A DNA stretch of 35,174 nt, from the NCBI GenBank assembly GCA_964422855.1, contig CAYRCS010000008.1, forward strand, positions 1 through 35,174. The letters are read 5' to 3'. The translations under genes were made by a program, and so were the position numbers. How positions within the stretch are numbered: the stretch's first letter is position 1; every line of letters starts with the position of its first letter. This document shows positions 1 to 8,864 of the stretch, piece by piece. This DNA is from CAZEYI01 sp964422855 (GTDB lineage: Bacteria > Patescibacteriota > Gracilibacteria > Absconditabacterales > Absconditicoccaceae). The notes beneath the pieces were generated by a model. The model was not told the DNA's origin, did no database searches, and was given only the letters and a program-made list of their open reading frames with translations.

Positions 1-698
1 TCTATCTGTATCTTGCTAGAGAAATAACGATCATAACCACCATGCTTTACCTTTTGTAAAAAACTTGATAATTTGAGAATACCATCGCCAGGCAAGATAT
101 GTGTTTTACCCTGTCTTGATTTATCAGAGAAGTAGATCACAGATATATATGGTATAAACTGCTGTATTTTTCTCATAAAATCATTTTCCAAAGCATCTTC
201 ATCTATATTCGCCACATCCAATCATAGGAAACAGCCAAACTTCTTGATAATATCGACCACATTTGCAAATCTATATTTTGGAATAGGAAGCGCAAACAAA
301 CTTGAATCTTCAGGATTGATAATAGTAAACTTGATATCCTTGTTTTGATCTCTCAATTGCGGAAGACTTTCCACAATAAAGTTAAATGTTCTATAATTAA
401 ACACACTAGGAGCAGTAAACGCTATCGTATCTGCACCCACAGCATTTGCTAGATCAAGCGCTTGATTGAGCTCTTTTGTGTTTACTCTATCACTTACTTG
501 GATAACTTTGATCGGAAGATCATGTTTCTTGACCAATTTCTTTACATAGTTAACATTCCATGCATCAAAATTCTTCCACAAAGCTAGATCCAAACCATCA
601 TAACCTGCTTCTTTAGCTACCTCAAACGCCAAATCCAATCCATATGATGAGAGTGAATCAGTACTAAGAAGAAAGAGTGCTTTATTTTTGTTTGCCAT
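1..698 (-). CDS. Sugar phosphate isomerase/epimerase-like TIM-barrel protein, C-terminus beyond window
   Basis: The ATG is at 698 and the frame runs off the left edge still open, so the C-terminus is missing. One in-frame TGA at 222-224 must be read as Gly, giving FLGLDVANI across it. The strand/loop pattern fits the AP-endonuclease-2/xylose-isomerase-like TIM barrel: AGYDGLDLALW near residue 31, VIQVSD near 65, FTIINPEDS near 125, LGLDVANID near 158, and PGDGILKL close to the left edge. Metal ligands in this family are Glu, Asp and His on these strands; the visible Asp and Glu residues are compatible, but the last ligands cannot be judged from a truncated protein. The substrate is unknown. 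It lies on the same strand as the phosphatase gene upstream (788-1756), about 90 bases away, with a hairpin between them. Confidence 0.7.
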
Positions 699-719
699 TA
701 TAATGTTATATCATCGCGA

Positions 720-737
720 GTCCCGATGAGTCGGGAC
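720..737. repeat. Perfect inverted repeat between two minus-strand genes
   Basis: GTCCCGA, loop TGAG, TCGGGAC: a perfect 7-bp GC-rich stem in otherwise AT-rich spacer, followed on neither strand by a T-run of terminator quality. It lies between the stop of the endonuclease/exonuclease/phosphatase gene and the start of the isomerase-like gene, both transcribed leftward. It may be an RNA processing or pausing element, or a dispersed short repeat. Confidence 0.55.
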
Positions 738-787
738 ACTAAAACATACCCAATTATATATGATTTATAGCACAAAATGCAAATTTT

Positions 788-1756
788 CTAACGCATCATA
801 AAGCTATACCCCCTATGATCCGATCCTGGGATCAAAATACTCTGTAGATTTTCGACAAATATATTGCGCACAAACAACTGATCTATATGAGTCCAGAACA
901 AGGGAAATCGATAAATTCTCCAAGTAAACAGTACAGGAAATACGCGCGTTGCATTAGATACGTCCAATTGTTGCACAAAACGATCATAATACACCGACCA
1001 AGGAGTGATATTAAAGTCGCCAACCATGAGCACACGAGCATCATCTCATCTTTTTTGACGATGAAGCTCATATTCTTGAGCTATTTGGCCCAATTGCCTA
1101 TTTCTCATCACAAAATTCACATACGTAATAGGGGAGCTGGTATGTATCATATATATATAGTAGGGTACTTCACGATAATTGACACTAAAATACCCATACC
1201 TCCAGCCTCCTTGAGGATAATCATCGATAAGATTGTTGATAGGATACTTACTATATACTATAGTACCTATATGTTTCATAGACCAACTATAACGGTTGCT
1301 ATAAGGATAGTTCGCACGCAAACTACTAGCTAAGATATCATCATGATGATCTGCATATTCCACCATCATAAGGACATCAGGATCATGGTCAGTTATTGTA
1401 TCCAAAAGACCAGAATAATTATAATTGTTTTTCCTTATATTCATAAACAATACCTGCAAACCAGATCATGTACACAAACGCACATCTTGCAATGCGACAC
1501 TACAACCTTTATCATGCCCTTCACCATAAAAATTACTAACCATATGCCCCAGATATACTGCCATCACGACAAACAATCATGATATGAGCCATTTAACATG
1601 CAATTTTTTGACAAACCACACTATCATAGCCAAAAAAGCATAGCCCAGAGCAAGATACAGAGGGAAACTTATAGCCAACTCTGATATATACCAAGTAGGG
1701 AATAGCACAATACTCACAAGCAACAACAAAGCACAAACAACAATAGCTATGATCAT
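788..1756 (-). CDS. Membrane-anchored endonuclease/exonuclease/phosphatase family protein
   Basis: A 322-residue protein once TGA is read as Gly (1046, 1466 and 1577). Translation from ATG 1756 gives two hydrophobic segments (about residues 1-25 and 28-65), then a catalytic EEP domain. Visible motifs are LFMNIRKNN at the first strand, VLMMVEYAD with the metal-binding Glu, VGDFNITPW with the catalytic Asp/Asn pair, WTHIDQLFV, and the terminal SDHRG with the catalytic Asp-His. This set is diagnostic of the DNase I/Mg-dependent phosphodiesterase fold. The order of two or more TM segments followed by EEP resembles VanJ-like membrane phosphatases that may act on lipid-linked substrates outside the membrane; that role is inference. 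The stop is TAG. It is divergent from the lipoprotein gene at 1877. Confidence 0.85.
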
Positions 1757-1822
1757 ATTAATACAAAAAATATAAGTAGCCCTTATCTATGGATTAGGAA
1801 GCAAATGGCAAAAACATAAGTA

Positions 1823-1850
1823 TTGACAATAGCAGTAATATATGTAAAAT
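1823..1850 (+). promoter_or_regulatory. Sigma70-type promoter for the lipoprotein gene
   Basis: TTGACA (1823-1828), 16-base spacer, TAAAAT (1845-1850). The predicted transcript would begin near 1857, about 20 bases before the lipoprotein ATG at 1877. It lies in the intergenic gap between divergent genes. Confidence 0.6.
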
Positions 1851-1876
1851 ATATGTATTTATATGGTAACAATGCC

Positions 1877-2263
1877 ATGCAAACAGCAAACAAAGTACAA
1901 TCGAACATTGGATCTTGATTAAAATCAGGAAAGAATGCTTTCGTTATAACAGCACTTGCAGCTATGCAATTATTTTCTGCATGTAGTACAGATCCTCAAG
2001 TAAAAAAATATGATGCAAGAATACAGGCAGCTAAAGATTTAGAAGCAATGAACAAAGAATGAAATGAATATCAGGCAGCAAAAGACACTCTGGATGTAAA
2101 ATGAAAAATTTCTGATAGTGATCCTAGATCTATTGATAAAGCACAGGCAGCAAAAGAAGCTGCAGAAACAGCTGCTAGAGAAAAAAAAGATTTTGAGGAT
2201 GCCAAAGAAACATACCAGTCATCAAAAGATAAAGCAGACGAAGCAGCCAAGGAAGCTAAATAA
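1877..2263 (+). CDS. Small predicted lipoprotein with charged helical repeats
   Basis: 128 residues, three in-frame TGA read as Gly. The N-terminus has a Lys-containing stretch (GLKSGKNAF), a hydrophobic core (VITALAAMQLFSA) and then Cys36, giving the lipobox-like LFSAC; after Lgt modification and signal cleavage the mature protein would start at this Cys. The rest is an Ala/Lys/Glu/Asp-rich sequence (AQAAKEAAETAAREKKD, DEAAKEAK at the end) that predicts a long helix or coiled coil, reminiscent of small outer-layer lipoproteins such as Lpp/OmpH-like spacers, without clear homology. The lgt needed to lipidate it is at 21093. Preceded by a good promoter and followed by a terminator, so it is probably a single-gene transcript. 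Confidence 0.75.
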
Positions 2264-2291
2264 GAACCATATAGGAATCAATATTGCAATT

Positions 2292-2329
2292 TCAGCCCAA
2301 ATACGTAAGTATGCTGGGCTGATTTTATT
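2292..2329 (+). terminator. Intrinsic terminator after the lipoprotein gene
   Basis: TCAGCCC (2292-2298) pairs with GGGCTGA (2316-2322), with an inner ATAC/GTAT stem in the loop, followed by TTTTATT. It begins 29 bases after the lipoprotein TAA and ends just before the uppS ATG at 2341; this argues against the alternative in-frame ATG at 2311, which would lie inside the hairpin. Confidence 0.65.
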
Positions 2330-2340
2330 CGTTGGAAAAA

Positions 2341-3042
2341 ATGCAATATCCCAAACATGTAGCCATCATTCCAGACGGCAACAGAACGCGAGCCAAAGAA
2401 AACGACGTCAGCGTCCAAGAAGCGTATTTACTCTCATATCAGAGAGGAGTAGAACTCATACAATACACATTTACTCAGACAGACATAAAGGTCTTTACAC
2501 TACGATGATTGAGTACCGAAAATGCCCAAAAAAGACCCAAAGAGGAGTTTGATTTTCTCATGAATATGTACAAGCTTGTAGATGAAGACTTAGATAATAT
2601 ACTCCTGGAAAACCATGTAAACTTCAAACGAATTGGCAATCCCGATGGTATCACCGAAGACTTCAAAACATATCTCCTAGAAAAAGAAACCAAAACCAAA
2701 TGCAACTCAGACAAATACTTCATCTTTGCACTCAACTATGGATGAAGAGACGAGATCCTTAGAGGAATACAAAGCCTGGCACAACAATGAGCAGATCTGA
2801 CACAGGTATCTGAAGAACAACTAAGTAAAGCAATGGACCTTGGCTTAATCCCAAATATAGAACTAGTAATAAGAACCAAATGAGATGAAGCTCAAAGAAC
2901 ATCTGGATTTATGTCCCGATGGATAGGATATGCTGAACTATACTTTACAGACCGTAAATGTCCCGAGCTAGATATCCCTACATATCAACAATCTCTCAAA
3001 TGGTTTGACAGCGTATCGGAAAAACGTAACTTTGGAAAATAG
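2341..3042 (+). CDS. uppS: Isoprenyl transferase (undecaprenyl diphosphate synthase family), diverged
   Basis: 233 residues with four TGA-Gly codons. Cis-prenyltransferases condense isopentenyl diphosphate onto farnesyl diphosphate to make the C55 carrier for cell-wall precursors. Family blocks are present in order: HVAIIPDGN with the catalytic Asp12, LSTEN plus KRP, KRIGN, FALNYGGRDEI, IRTKGDEAQRTSGF and YAELYFTD. The first block is unusual: the consensus DGNGRWA is DGNRTRA here, and the family His in the following helix is Tyr. The second Gly of NYGG is encoded by TGA (2743), strong internal support for code 25. Start chosen at 2341 because the family begins a few residues before this block and the upstream ATG lies in a terminator. 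Lies 59 bases upstream of dnaN. Confidence 0.88.
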
Positions 3043-3101
3043 AACACAAAAAAACAAATGGAAATAGCACGATAAACCATTTAATTATTACTGGCCAGAT
3101 T

Positions 3102-4241
3102 ATGAAAGTCACCGTACAAGTAGCACAAGTATCAGATATCATCGATATCGCATCCAGATTTGTTGCCAGAAACGCGACATTACCTATATTACAAAACGTC
3201 TATCTCAAAGCCAGTATCGACACACTCACGATCAGAGCTACTGATATGGAAAAATACATCGAAGTAGAAATACCATGCCAAGTACATAGCGAATGAGCAG
3301 TAACAGTAAATGGCAAAACACTTAGCGATATCATCAAGACAGTAGAAGATCAACAATGCGATATCGCTGTAGATCAAAACACACAAATTTTGACAATCAA
3401 AACTGCCAAAGACACATTTGATATCAATGGTATCGCAGCAAGCGAATACGTAGCATTACCTGAAATACCAAACGAGAATAAAGTATCACTCGATATAGTG
3501 GCTTTTGCTAAAGGAGTAGAAAGAGTAGAATTTGCCGTTACAGAAAAGAACTTTAGCCCAGTACTTACTGGAGTATTGCTAAAGGCAAAAAAATGAGATG
3601 ATAAACTTATATTTGTAGGTACCGACTCATTTAGACTAGCAGAATACAAAGCAGCATCTTCAGTCAATGAAAGCGATCTCACGCTCATCATACCAAAACT
3701 CACGATCGTCGATATGCAAAAGATAGCACAATACGCTATGAGCAAGAATACTGAGCAATTACAAGTGCAATATTCAGACAATCTAGTTTCATTTGCTTGT
3801 ACAGTAGATAATATGAAGCTTGTAGCAACATCTCTACTTATACAAGGCAATTTCCCAGATTACGAAAGACCAGAAATTATGCCTACAGAATTCAACAGCA
3901 CTATATTATTAGACAAGAACGACTGTGAAAAAGCTATTAAAAAAATAGGAATACTTACTAGAGATATAAACAACTTCATCCAGATAGAAACCAACAAAGA
4001 CAGCATCAATATCACCTCAGGAAAAACTGACAAAGGTAACGCAAATACCTCTACATCAGCAATCATTACAGGCAATGACGTACAATTCGGCATAAACGGC
4101 AAATACATAACCGACTTCACTAGGATCATGGCTGGTACCGAACTTATTTTCAATATAGTAGATAATCACAAACCTCTCATTATTATAGACAAAAATGATA
4201 CTGCATATAGATATGTAGTCAGACCACTTATAAATAACTAA
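3102..4241 (+). CDS. dnaN: DNA polymerase III subunit beta (sliding clamp)
   Basis: 379 residues, the usual clamp length, with two TGA-Gly codons (3294 and 3594). Beta clamps form a dimeric ring around DNA and tether the replicative polymerase. Recognisable features are the N-terminal domain with FVARNATLPILQNVYLKA (family SRRTTLPILSNILL), LTIRATDMEKYIEVEIP, the interdomain TGVLLKAK, DSFRLAEYKA (family TDGHRLA), and FPDYERPEIMPTEF near residue 250 (family FPDYRRVLP). The C-terminus ends RYVVRPLINN where the family has a YVVMPMRL-like end that builds the partner-binding pocket. There is no dnaA or recF next to it, unlike the common arrangement. The pilin-like gene starts 7 bases after its stop. 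Confidence 0.93.
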
Positions 4242-4248
4242 TTTTTCT

Positions 4249-4803
4249 ATGAGCAAAAGAGCATTCACTCTTATAGAAATGCTCCTTGTATTGAGCATCA
4301 TAGGTATCATGTTCCTTTTGATGCGTCCAATATTTGATAATACAAACAACGCTGACCCAAGAGATTGTCTCCAGTCATTATACCAACAGACAAACAATTT
4401 TGTATTTGCTTGATTAAATCCTCAAAGCATACCATTTAATGGTAAAACAGTATTTCCCGATACATATATAGTAGACATATCCAGCGACACTATAGAGTAT
4501 TCGCAACAATACCTCGGCGAAAAAGCAGCTTATGACAGTAGGTCACTAAATACAAATACAGATATATGTAGTATAAAAAACGCATATCTGGTCCTATCAG
4601 GAACCACAGAACAATTTCAGATACAGAACAATACCATGAGCATAACAATACCAGCAAGCAATGCATTTACAGGATCCATAGAGTTACGAAAATGCGAAGA
4701 AAGAACAGAGTGTAACTATATAGGACAACTACTTATAGATACGAGAACACAGCGTCTTTATATACCATCACCAGAACCTCTCTATTATATCCCGTCATCA
4801 TAA
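4249..4803 (+). CDS. Type IV pilin-like / pseudopilin protein with prepilin N-terminus
   Basis: 184 residues, one TGA-Gly. The N-terminus MSKRAFTLIEMLLVLSIIGIMFLL is a class III prepilin signal: short basic leader, processing before Phe, Glu at position +5, then a single hydrophobic helix. The residue before the cleavage site is Ala rather than the usual Gly. The rest has four Cys (DCLQS, DICS, RKCEE, ECNY) that could form disulfides and predicts a beta-rich globular head. It would be part of a type IV pilus or competence pseudopilus; no other pilus gene is in this window. Located 7 bases after dnaN and 3 bases before the nucleotidyltransferase gene, so probably co-transcribed with both. Confidence 0.8.
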
Positions 4804-4806
4804 AAT

Positions 4807-5595
4807 ATGACACGCCCAGAAATTTTTTACACATATATGCAATACCCGGTACCAGAACCGATAGATTTTTTTGTACCAGAGCAAAAAACAATCACAGCAA
4901 ACACTGCATCACGAAAATATACAAATCCACATACCCACAGACTCATAACAAAAGTGAACAAATACAATCGATTATATAAAAATATACCTTTCGTCAAAGC
5001 AATCTATCTGTGTGATGGTATATCGTTCAATGCAAGCAAAGAAACATCAGATATAGATCTTTTCTTTGTAGTAGAGGATGGATGCATCCGACGTGCAAGA
5101 TTTGCATCAGTGTGTTTATTTTGGATATTATGAATAAAAAGATCATTACACAACAAAGCATGAAAATTTGATCTCATATTCTACGTAACACAATCACATA
5201 GCAATCTCAAACACATAAGGTTATCTCCCGAGGATCCATATATATACCATTGGTTATCACACCTGATACCAATATATAACGAAGACCAAAAACATAGTAT
5301 ATATAGGCAGAACTCTCGATTATATGAAACATTTCCAAACCTTCCAAAAGACAAACATATCATAGATCTATGAATCCCAATAACGCATGGAGATACTATA
5401 TATAAGAAAATGGGGCAATACATCTTGTGAAGCAAAATGCGAGAAAAGATAATAGGTACAACACGATCATATATAATAAAACGAAAAGCACATAAGCGCA
5501 AAGATAGGATAGAAGACCTTATAGTAACTACAAATATGCTCAAATTTCACAAAGATAGAAGATCGGAAATAGCAAAAGCGATACACGACAAATAA
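4807..5595 (+). CDS. Nucleotidyltransferase-domain protein (Pol beta superfamily)
   Basis: 262 residues, four TGA-Gly codons. Residues about 62-90 read FVKAIYLCDGISFNAS then KETSDIDLFFVVEDG: the hydrophobic strand, a degenerate G-S element and the DxD metal-binding pair of Pol beta-type nucleotidyltransferases (SDIDL). The canonical GSxxRG is replaced by ISFNAS. The second half (DLIFYVTQ, then LIPIYNEDQ, and a basic C-terminal helix) has no domain I recognise. The substrate is unknown. It starts 3 bases after the pilin-like gene. It should not be confused with an AbiEii toxin: the AbiEi-like gene is about 18 kb away. Confidence 0.7.
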
Positions 5596-5617
5596 TATTT
5601 AAATACACAAAGTAAAC

Positions 5618-5660
5618 ATGTTTTTTATTTGTTTATATTTTTGTAAACAAACGAAAACAT
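5618..5660. terminator. Nested inverted repeat, likely terminator of the uppS-dnaN-nucleotidyltransferase run
   Basis: TTTGTTTA (5628-5635), loop of 8, TAAACAAA (5644-5651) is a perfect 8-bp stem, enclosed by ATGTTTT (5618-5624) and AAAACAT (5654-5660). It starts 22 bases after the nucleotidyltransferase stop. The stem is AT-rich and has no following T-run, so termination strength is uncertain. Confidence 0.4.
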
Positions 5661-5709
5661 CAACTAATCCCATAGGTTATCACCATGTATTTTCAATGAT
5701 AACTATAGT

Positions 5710-5729
5710 ATATCATAACTATATGATAT
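5710..5729. repeat. Inverted repeat in the ftsA leader
   Basis: ATATCAT (5710-5716), 6-base loop, ATGATAT (5723-5729). Second of three consecutive inverted repeats between the nucleotidyltransferase gene and ftsA. Candidate operator or leader stem. Confidence 0.45.
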
Positions 5730-5754
5730 CGTTGTTGTAATTTATTGTACGAAA

Positions 5755-5773
5755 TGTACATACCCTATGTACA
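5755..5773. promoter_or_regulatory. Perfect TGTACATA palindrome upstream of ftsA, candidate operator or leader hairpin
   Basis: TGTACATA (5755-5762), CCC, TATGTACA (5766-5773): an 8-bp perfect stem. A third TGTAC half-site lies just upstream (5746-5750, spaced GAAA), so the hexamer core occurs three times in 28 bases. It ends 42 bases before the ftsA ATG and is followed by AGGAGG (5782-5787), which precedes an out-of-frame ATG at 5788. The arrangement suits binding of a dimeric regulator or a leader RNA structure controlling the division genes. Confidence 0.45.
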
Positions 5774-5815
5774 AATAAATTAGGAGGATGTTTATTTTAT
5801 ATCTACTAGAGAGTC

Positions 5816-7006
5816 ATGAAGGATATCAAAGCCGTGTTTGATATCGGTAACGACTACATCAAGGCCACTGTATTTGCCAACGACAATGAAAAAGACATTG
5901 TCTTGGCAAAACAGATGGAGCCAAACCACGGAATGCGTAGAGGGAAGATTTTGGACGCGGAGAGCTTTACACAAACTATCAACAACATTGTCGATAGCTT
6001 CGTAAAAAAGCTTGGTGGGGATTTCATTGATGAAGTATTCGTTAGCGTATCACATCCTGAAGCCAAAGTGCAAAGGATAGTTGAACAAAAAAGAATTATG
6101 AAAGACGTCATCGAACAAGATGATATAGAACACTTATCAAGAGTGGTAGCTGACGTTGCTAACCAAAGCAATCTTCAGACAGTCAAAATAGTACCAGTAT
6201 ACCGAACTATCGATGACACCAAGAAAGAAAAAGATCCTATTGGTATGCAATGAAGAAGACTAGAGCTTACTGCCGATGCCTTCATGTTACCAAGAAACTT
6301 CTTTAATACTATACTCGATACATTTGATAGAATTGGTGTAAGAGTAGCTGAGATTATCCCAAATATATTGGGTGCTGCAGAAGTTGTATTGGATTACGAT
6401 CACAAAGATTTGGGTACTATCCTTATCGACATAGGTAAAAATCAAACAAGTTATGTTATATATGAAGAGTGATATACAATTGGATATGGTGTGCTACCTA
6501 TAGGTGGGGAAGACGTAACCAAAGATATATCCATAGGATTACAAGTAGATATCAAAGAAGCGGAAAACATTAAGAAATCTAGCGGCAATATTCTCATAGA
6601 AGGGAATGGCAAAGGAGACGATAGTCTCGATATGCGCTTTCTATCAGACATCATCACTGCTAGATATGAAGAGATATTCAACAAGATAAACAGTCATCTC
6701 GTCAAGCTTAACAAAGACGGCAGATTACCTGGAGGTGTATTCTTCATATGAGGAGGAGCAAAGATGGCAAATCTCGATATACTCGCTAAGGATATATTCA
6801 AACTCGCAACATTCTTTGGTAAAGACAGCGTCTATAACTTTGGAGAAATATCAACAAACATACAGTTGATCAATGTCTTGGGTGCATTTGTATGGGGAAA
6901 TAAATTTGCTGAACACAAAGGAAATAGATTCAACTTCAACTTCAACAAAATGATAAATATGGATATGTTTGGCAAAGTAGGCAAATTCATAAAGGATCTA
7001 TTCTAA
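5816..7006 (+). CDS. ftsA: Cell division protein FtsA
   Basis: 396 residues with three TGA-Gly codons. FtsA is an actin-fold ATPase that tethers FtsZ to the membrane. Visible: phosphate-1 strand AVFDIGNDYIKATV (residues 6-19), the 1C-domain region VFVSVSHPEA, LTADAFMLPRNFFNTI, ILIDIGKNQTSYVIYE (phosphate 2), the GIGGEDVTKDI-type block read here as PIGGEDVTKDI, GGVFFIGGGAK (adenosine motif, with a TGA-encoded Gly at 6749) and a basic/hydrophobic C-terminal end GKFIKDLF that could be the membrane-targeting helix. Start at 5816 gives the standard N-terminus; an AGAGAG lies immediately upstream. ftsZ follows after 47 bases, the classical gene order. Confidence 0.9.
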
Positions 7007-7053
7007 AAAGCACCTTATCAGACAAACTTTATATTTACTTTACAACACCTAAG

Positions 7054-8199
7054 ATGACTATTCAAGAAATAAGACCAGAATTTATCCCAGGAGCAAAGAT
7101 CAAAGTGATCGGTTGTGGAGGAGCTGGTAACAAGGCACTCAATAGAATGATTACTGAAGGTTTGGAAGGAGTAGAATTCTTGGCTGTCAATACTGACGCT
7201 CAAGATCTTGCTACAAATCTAGCTAACAGAAAGATCAACATCGGACTCAATATTACTAAGGGACTTGGCGCAGGAGCTGAACCAGAAATTGGTAGAAAAG
7301 CTGCTGAAGAAAGTTCAGATGAAATCAAAGCATCTCTTCATGACGCAGATATGGTATTCATTACGTGTGGTCTTGGTGGAGGTACAGGTACAGGATCTGC
7401 TCCAGTTATTGCAGAAATTGCAAGATCTATGGGTATCCTTACTGTTGGTATCGTTACCAAACCTTTCAGTTTTGAAGGTAACAAGAGATCAACAAATGCT
7501 GAAGAAGGTCTCAAGAAGATCAAAGCAGCTGTAGATACGCTTATCGTTATCCCAAATGACAAGATCTACAATATCGTAGACAAGAAAACAACATTCAAAC
7601 AAGCTTTCACTATGATCGATAAGGTATTGTTCTTGGGTATCCAAGGTATATCTGATCTTATCATCAAACCAGGAGACATCAATATCGACTTCGCAGATAT
7701 CAAGAAAGTTATGAAAGACTCTGGTAATGCATTGCTTGGTATCGGTTACGGTGCAGGTGAAAAGAGAGCTATCGACGCAGCACGCAAGGCTATCGAAAAC
7801 CCATTATTGGAAACAAATCTTGATGGAGCAAACAAAGTGATCATCGCCTTTACAGGTAATCATGATCTTACTCCTATCGAAGTACAAGAAGCTGTATCTA
7901 TCGTAGAAGAAATATTGGATCCTAATGCTGAAATTATCTGGGGTATGACATTTGATGAATCATTCGAAGACGAAGTAAAAGTAACAGTTATCGCTACAGG
8001 ATTCGAAGAACAGAGCAATGAAAACATCATCAAGAAACCAAATAGAGATATCCTTGGAAGAAAAGTAAGAGGTTCTGAAAACTTCATCACAAGAGGATTA
8101 CAAACAGACAACAATCTCGTAGAACAGTTGGCACAGACTGAGGAAACTGAAGAAGATCTTGAAACTCCAGCCTTCATTAGAAAGAGACTACAATCATAA
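7054..8199 (+). CDS. ftsZ: Cell division protein FtsZ
   Basis: 381 residues. Tubulin-like GTPase that polymerises into the Z ring. Motifs: IKVIGCGGAGNKALNRM (residues 16-32), NTDAQDL, the GTP-binding tubulin signature GGGTGTGSAP near residue 108, PFSFEGNKR, and the T7-loop catalytic region NIDFADIKKVM. The linker is short and acidic, and the end FIRKRLQS resembles the C-terminal peptide (family DIPAFLRKK) that binds FtsA. Notably none of its 37 glycines uses TGA, although TGA-Gly is frequent in most neighbours, which suggests selection against the recoded codon in a highly expressed gene. Follows ftsA by 47 bases. Confidence 0.97.
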   Translation: MTIQEIRPEFIPGAKIKVIGCGGAGNKALNRMITEGLEGVEFLAVNTDAQDLATNLANRKINIGLNITKGLGAGAEPEIGRKAAEESSDEIKASLHDADMVFITCGLGGGTGTGSAPVIAEIARSMGILTVGIVTKPFSFEGNKRSTNAEEGLKKIKAAVDTLIVIPNDKIYNIVDKKTTFKQAFTMIDKVLFLGIQGISDLIIKPGDINIDFADIKKVMKDSGNALLGIGYGAGEKRAIDAARKAIENPLLETNLDGANKVIIAFTGNHDLTPIEVQEAVSIVEEILDPNAEIIWGMTFDESFEDEVKVTVIATGFEEQSNENIIKKPNRDILGRKVRGSENFITRGLQTDNNLVEQLAQTEETEEDLETPAFIRKRLQS

Positions 8200-8316
8200 T
8201 TGCATAATATACACAAAATATGTCAATCAAATCTGTGTCACTAAAGCACAGGGGATTGCGAATATGATAGTGGAGCAATACAATGATAGAGATATATTTA
8301 TACACTTATCAGAGCC

Positions 8317-8760
8317 ATGCTACTCAGAATTGCTAGCCCAGAAAAGACCATCTTCGATGGCAAGGTCAAGAAAGTAACTCTCCCTACAGAACAAGGAGAG
8401 ATCACTATCTTACCAAACCACGCACCAGTGGTTACAACACTCAAGCCTGGTATCATTAGATTTGTACCAGTAGATCAACCTGAGGGAGATTTCGTGTTCA
8501 GTGACAATATCATATCTATCAGTACATCCAAAGGTATGGTGTTCATAGATGGTGAAATGGTTCGTGTCGTGACAGCTGTAGCTACAGCTTCTCCACAAGA
8601 ATCTGCCAAAACACTCGAACAAATGAAACTCAAACTCGAATCCAACATCAAACAACTCAAACAACAAGGAAGTATTGAAGAGATAGAGAAATCACTCGTA
8701 AGACTAGAGAAGTTGAACGCTGACATCATGTTGGTCAATCTCAAAAACAAAGGTTTGTAA
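8317..8760 (+). CDS. atpC: ATP synthase F1 subunit epsilon
   Basis: 147 residues. The N-terminal beta-sandwich shows the family signature well: LLRIASPEKTIFDGKVKKVTLPTEQGEITILPNHAPVVTTLKPG; the C-terminal half is the inhibitory helical hairpin. It is the rotor-stalk subunit contacting gamma. No TGA is used for its 8 glycines. It lies alone, 117 bases after ftsZ, rather than behind atpD as in most bacteria, and a strong terminator follows. The other ATP synthase gene here, atpG, is about 16 kb away. Confidence 0.92.
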   Translation: MLLRIASPEKTIFDGKVKKVTLPTEQGEITILPNHAPVVTTLKPGIIRFVPVDQPEGDFVFSDNIISISTSKGMVFIDGEMVRVVTAVATASPQESAKTLEQMKLKLESNIKQLKQQGSIEEIEKSLVRLEKLNADIMLVNLKNKGL

Positions 8761-8778
8761 TACTACAAATACAAGAAG

Positions 8779-8806
8779 AGTCTGTCCACCCGGATAGACT
8801 TTTTTT
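8779..8806 (+). terminator. Intrinsic terminator after atpC
   Basis: AGTCTGTCC (8779-8787), loop ACCC, GGATAGACT (8792-8800) forms a 9-bp stem with one G-U pair, followed by seven T. It begins 18 bases after the atpC stop and probably ends the ftsA-ftsZ-atpC transcript. Confidence 0.8.
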
Positions 8807-8809
8807 GTT

Positions 8810-8837
8810 TTGTTTATTTGCGACTTTTCCCTATACT
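8810..8837 (+). promoter_or_regulatory. Possible promoter for the methyltransferase gene
   Basis: TTGTTT (8810-8815), 16-base spacer, TATACT (8832-8837); predicted start near 8844, about 20 bases before the ATG at 8865. The -35 is weak and overlaps the T-rich end of the preceding terminator. Confidence 0.4.
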
Positions 8838-8864
8838 CATGCAAACATTTATATTACACGAACT

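Noticed and set aside
887..1333. A 148-residue plus-strand frame over the endonuclease/exonuclease/phosphatase gene
   Set aside because: The minus strand has all catalytic EEP motifs in order; this frame shows none.
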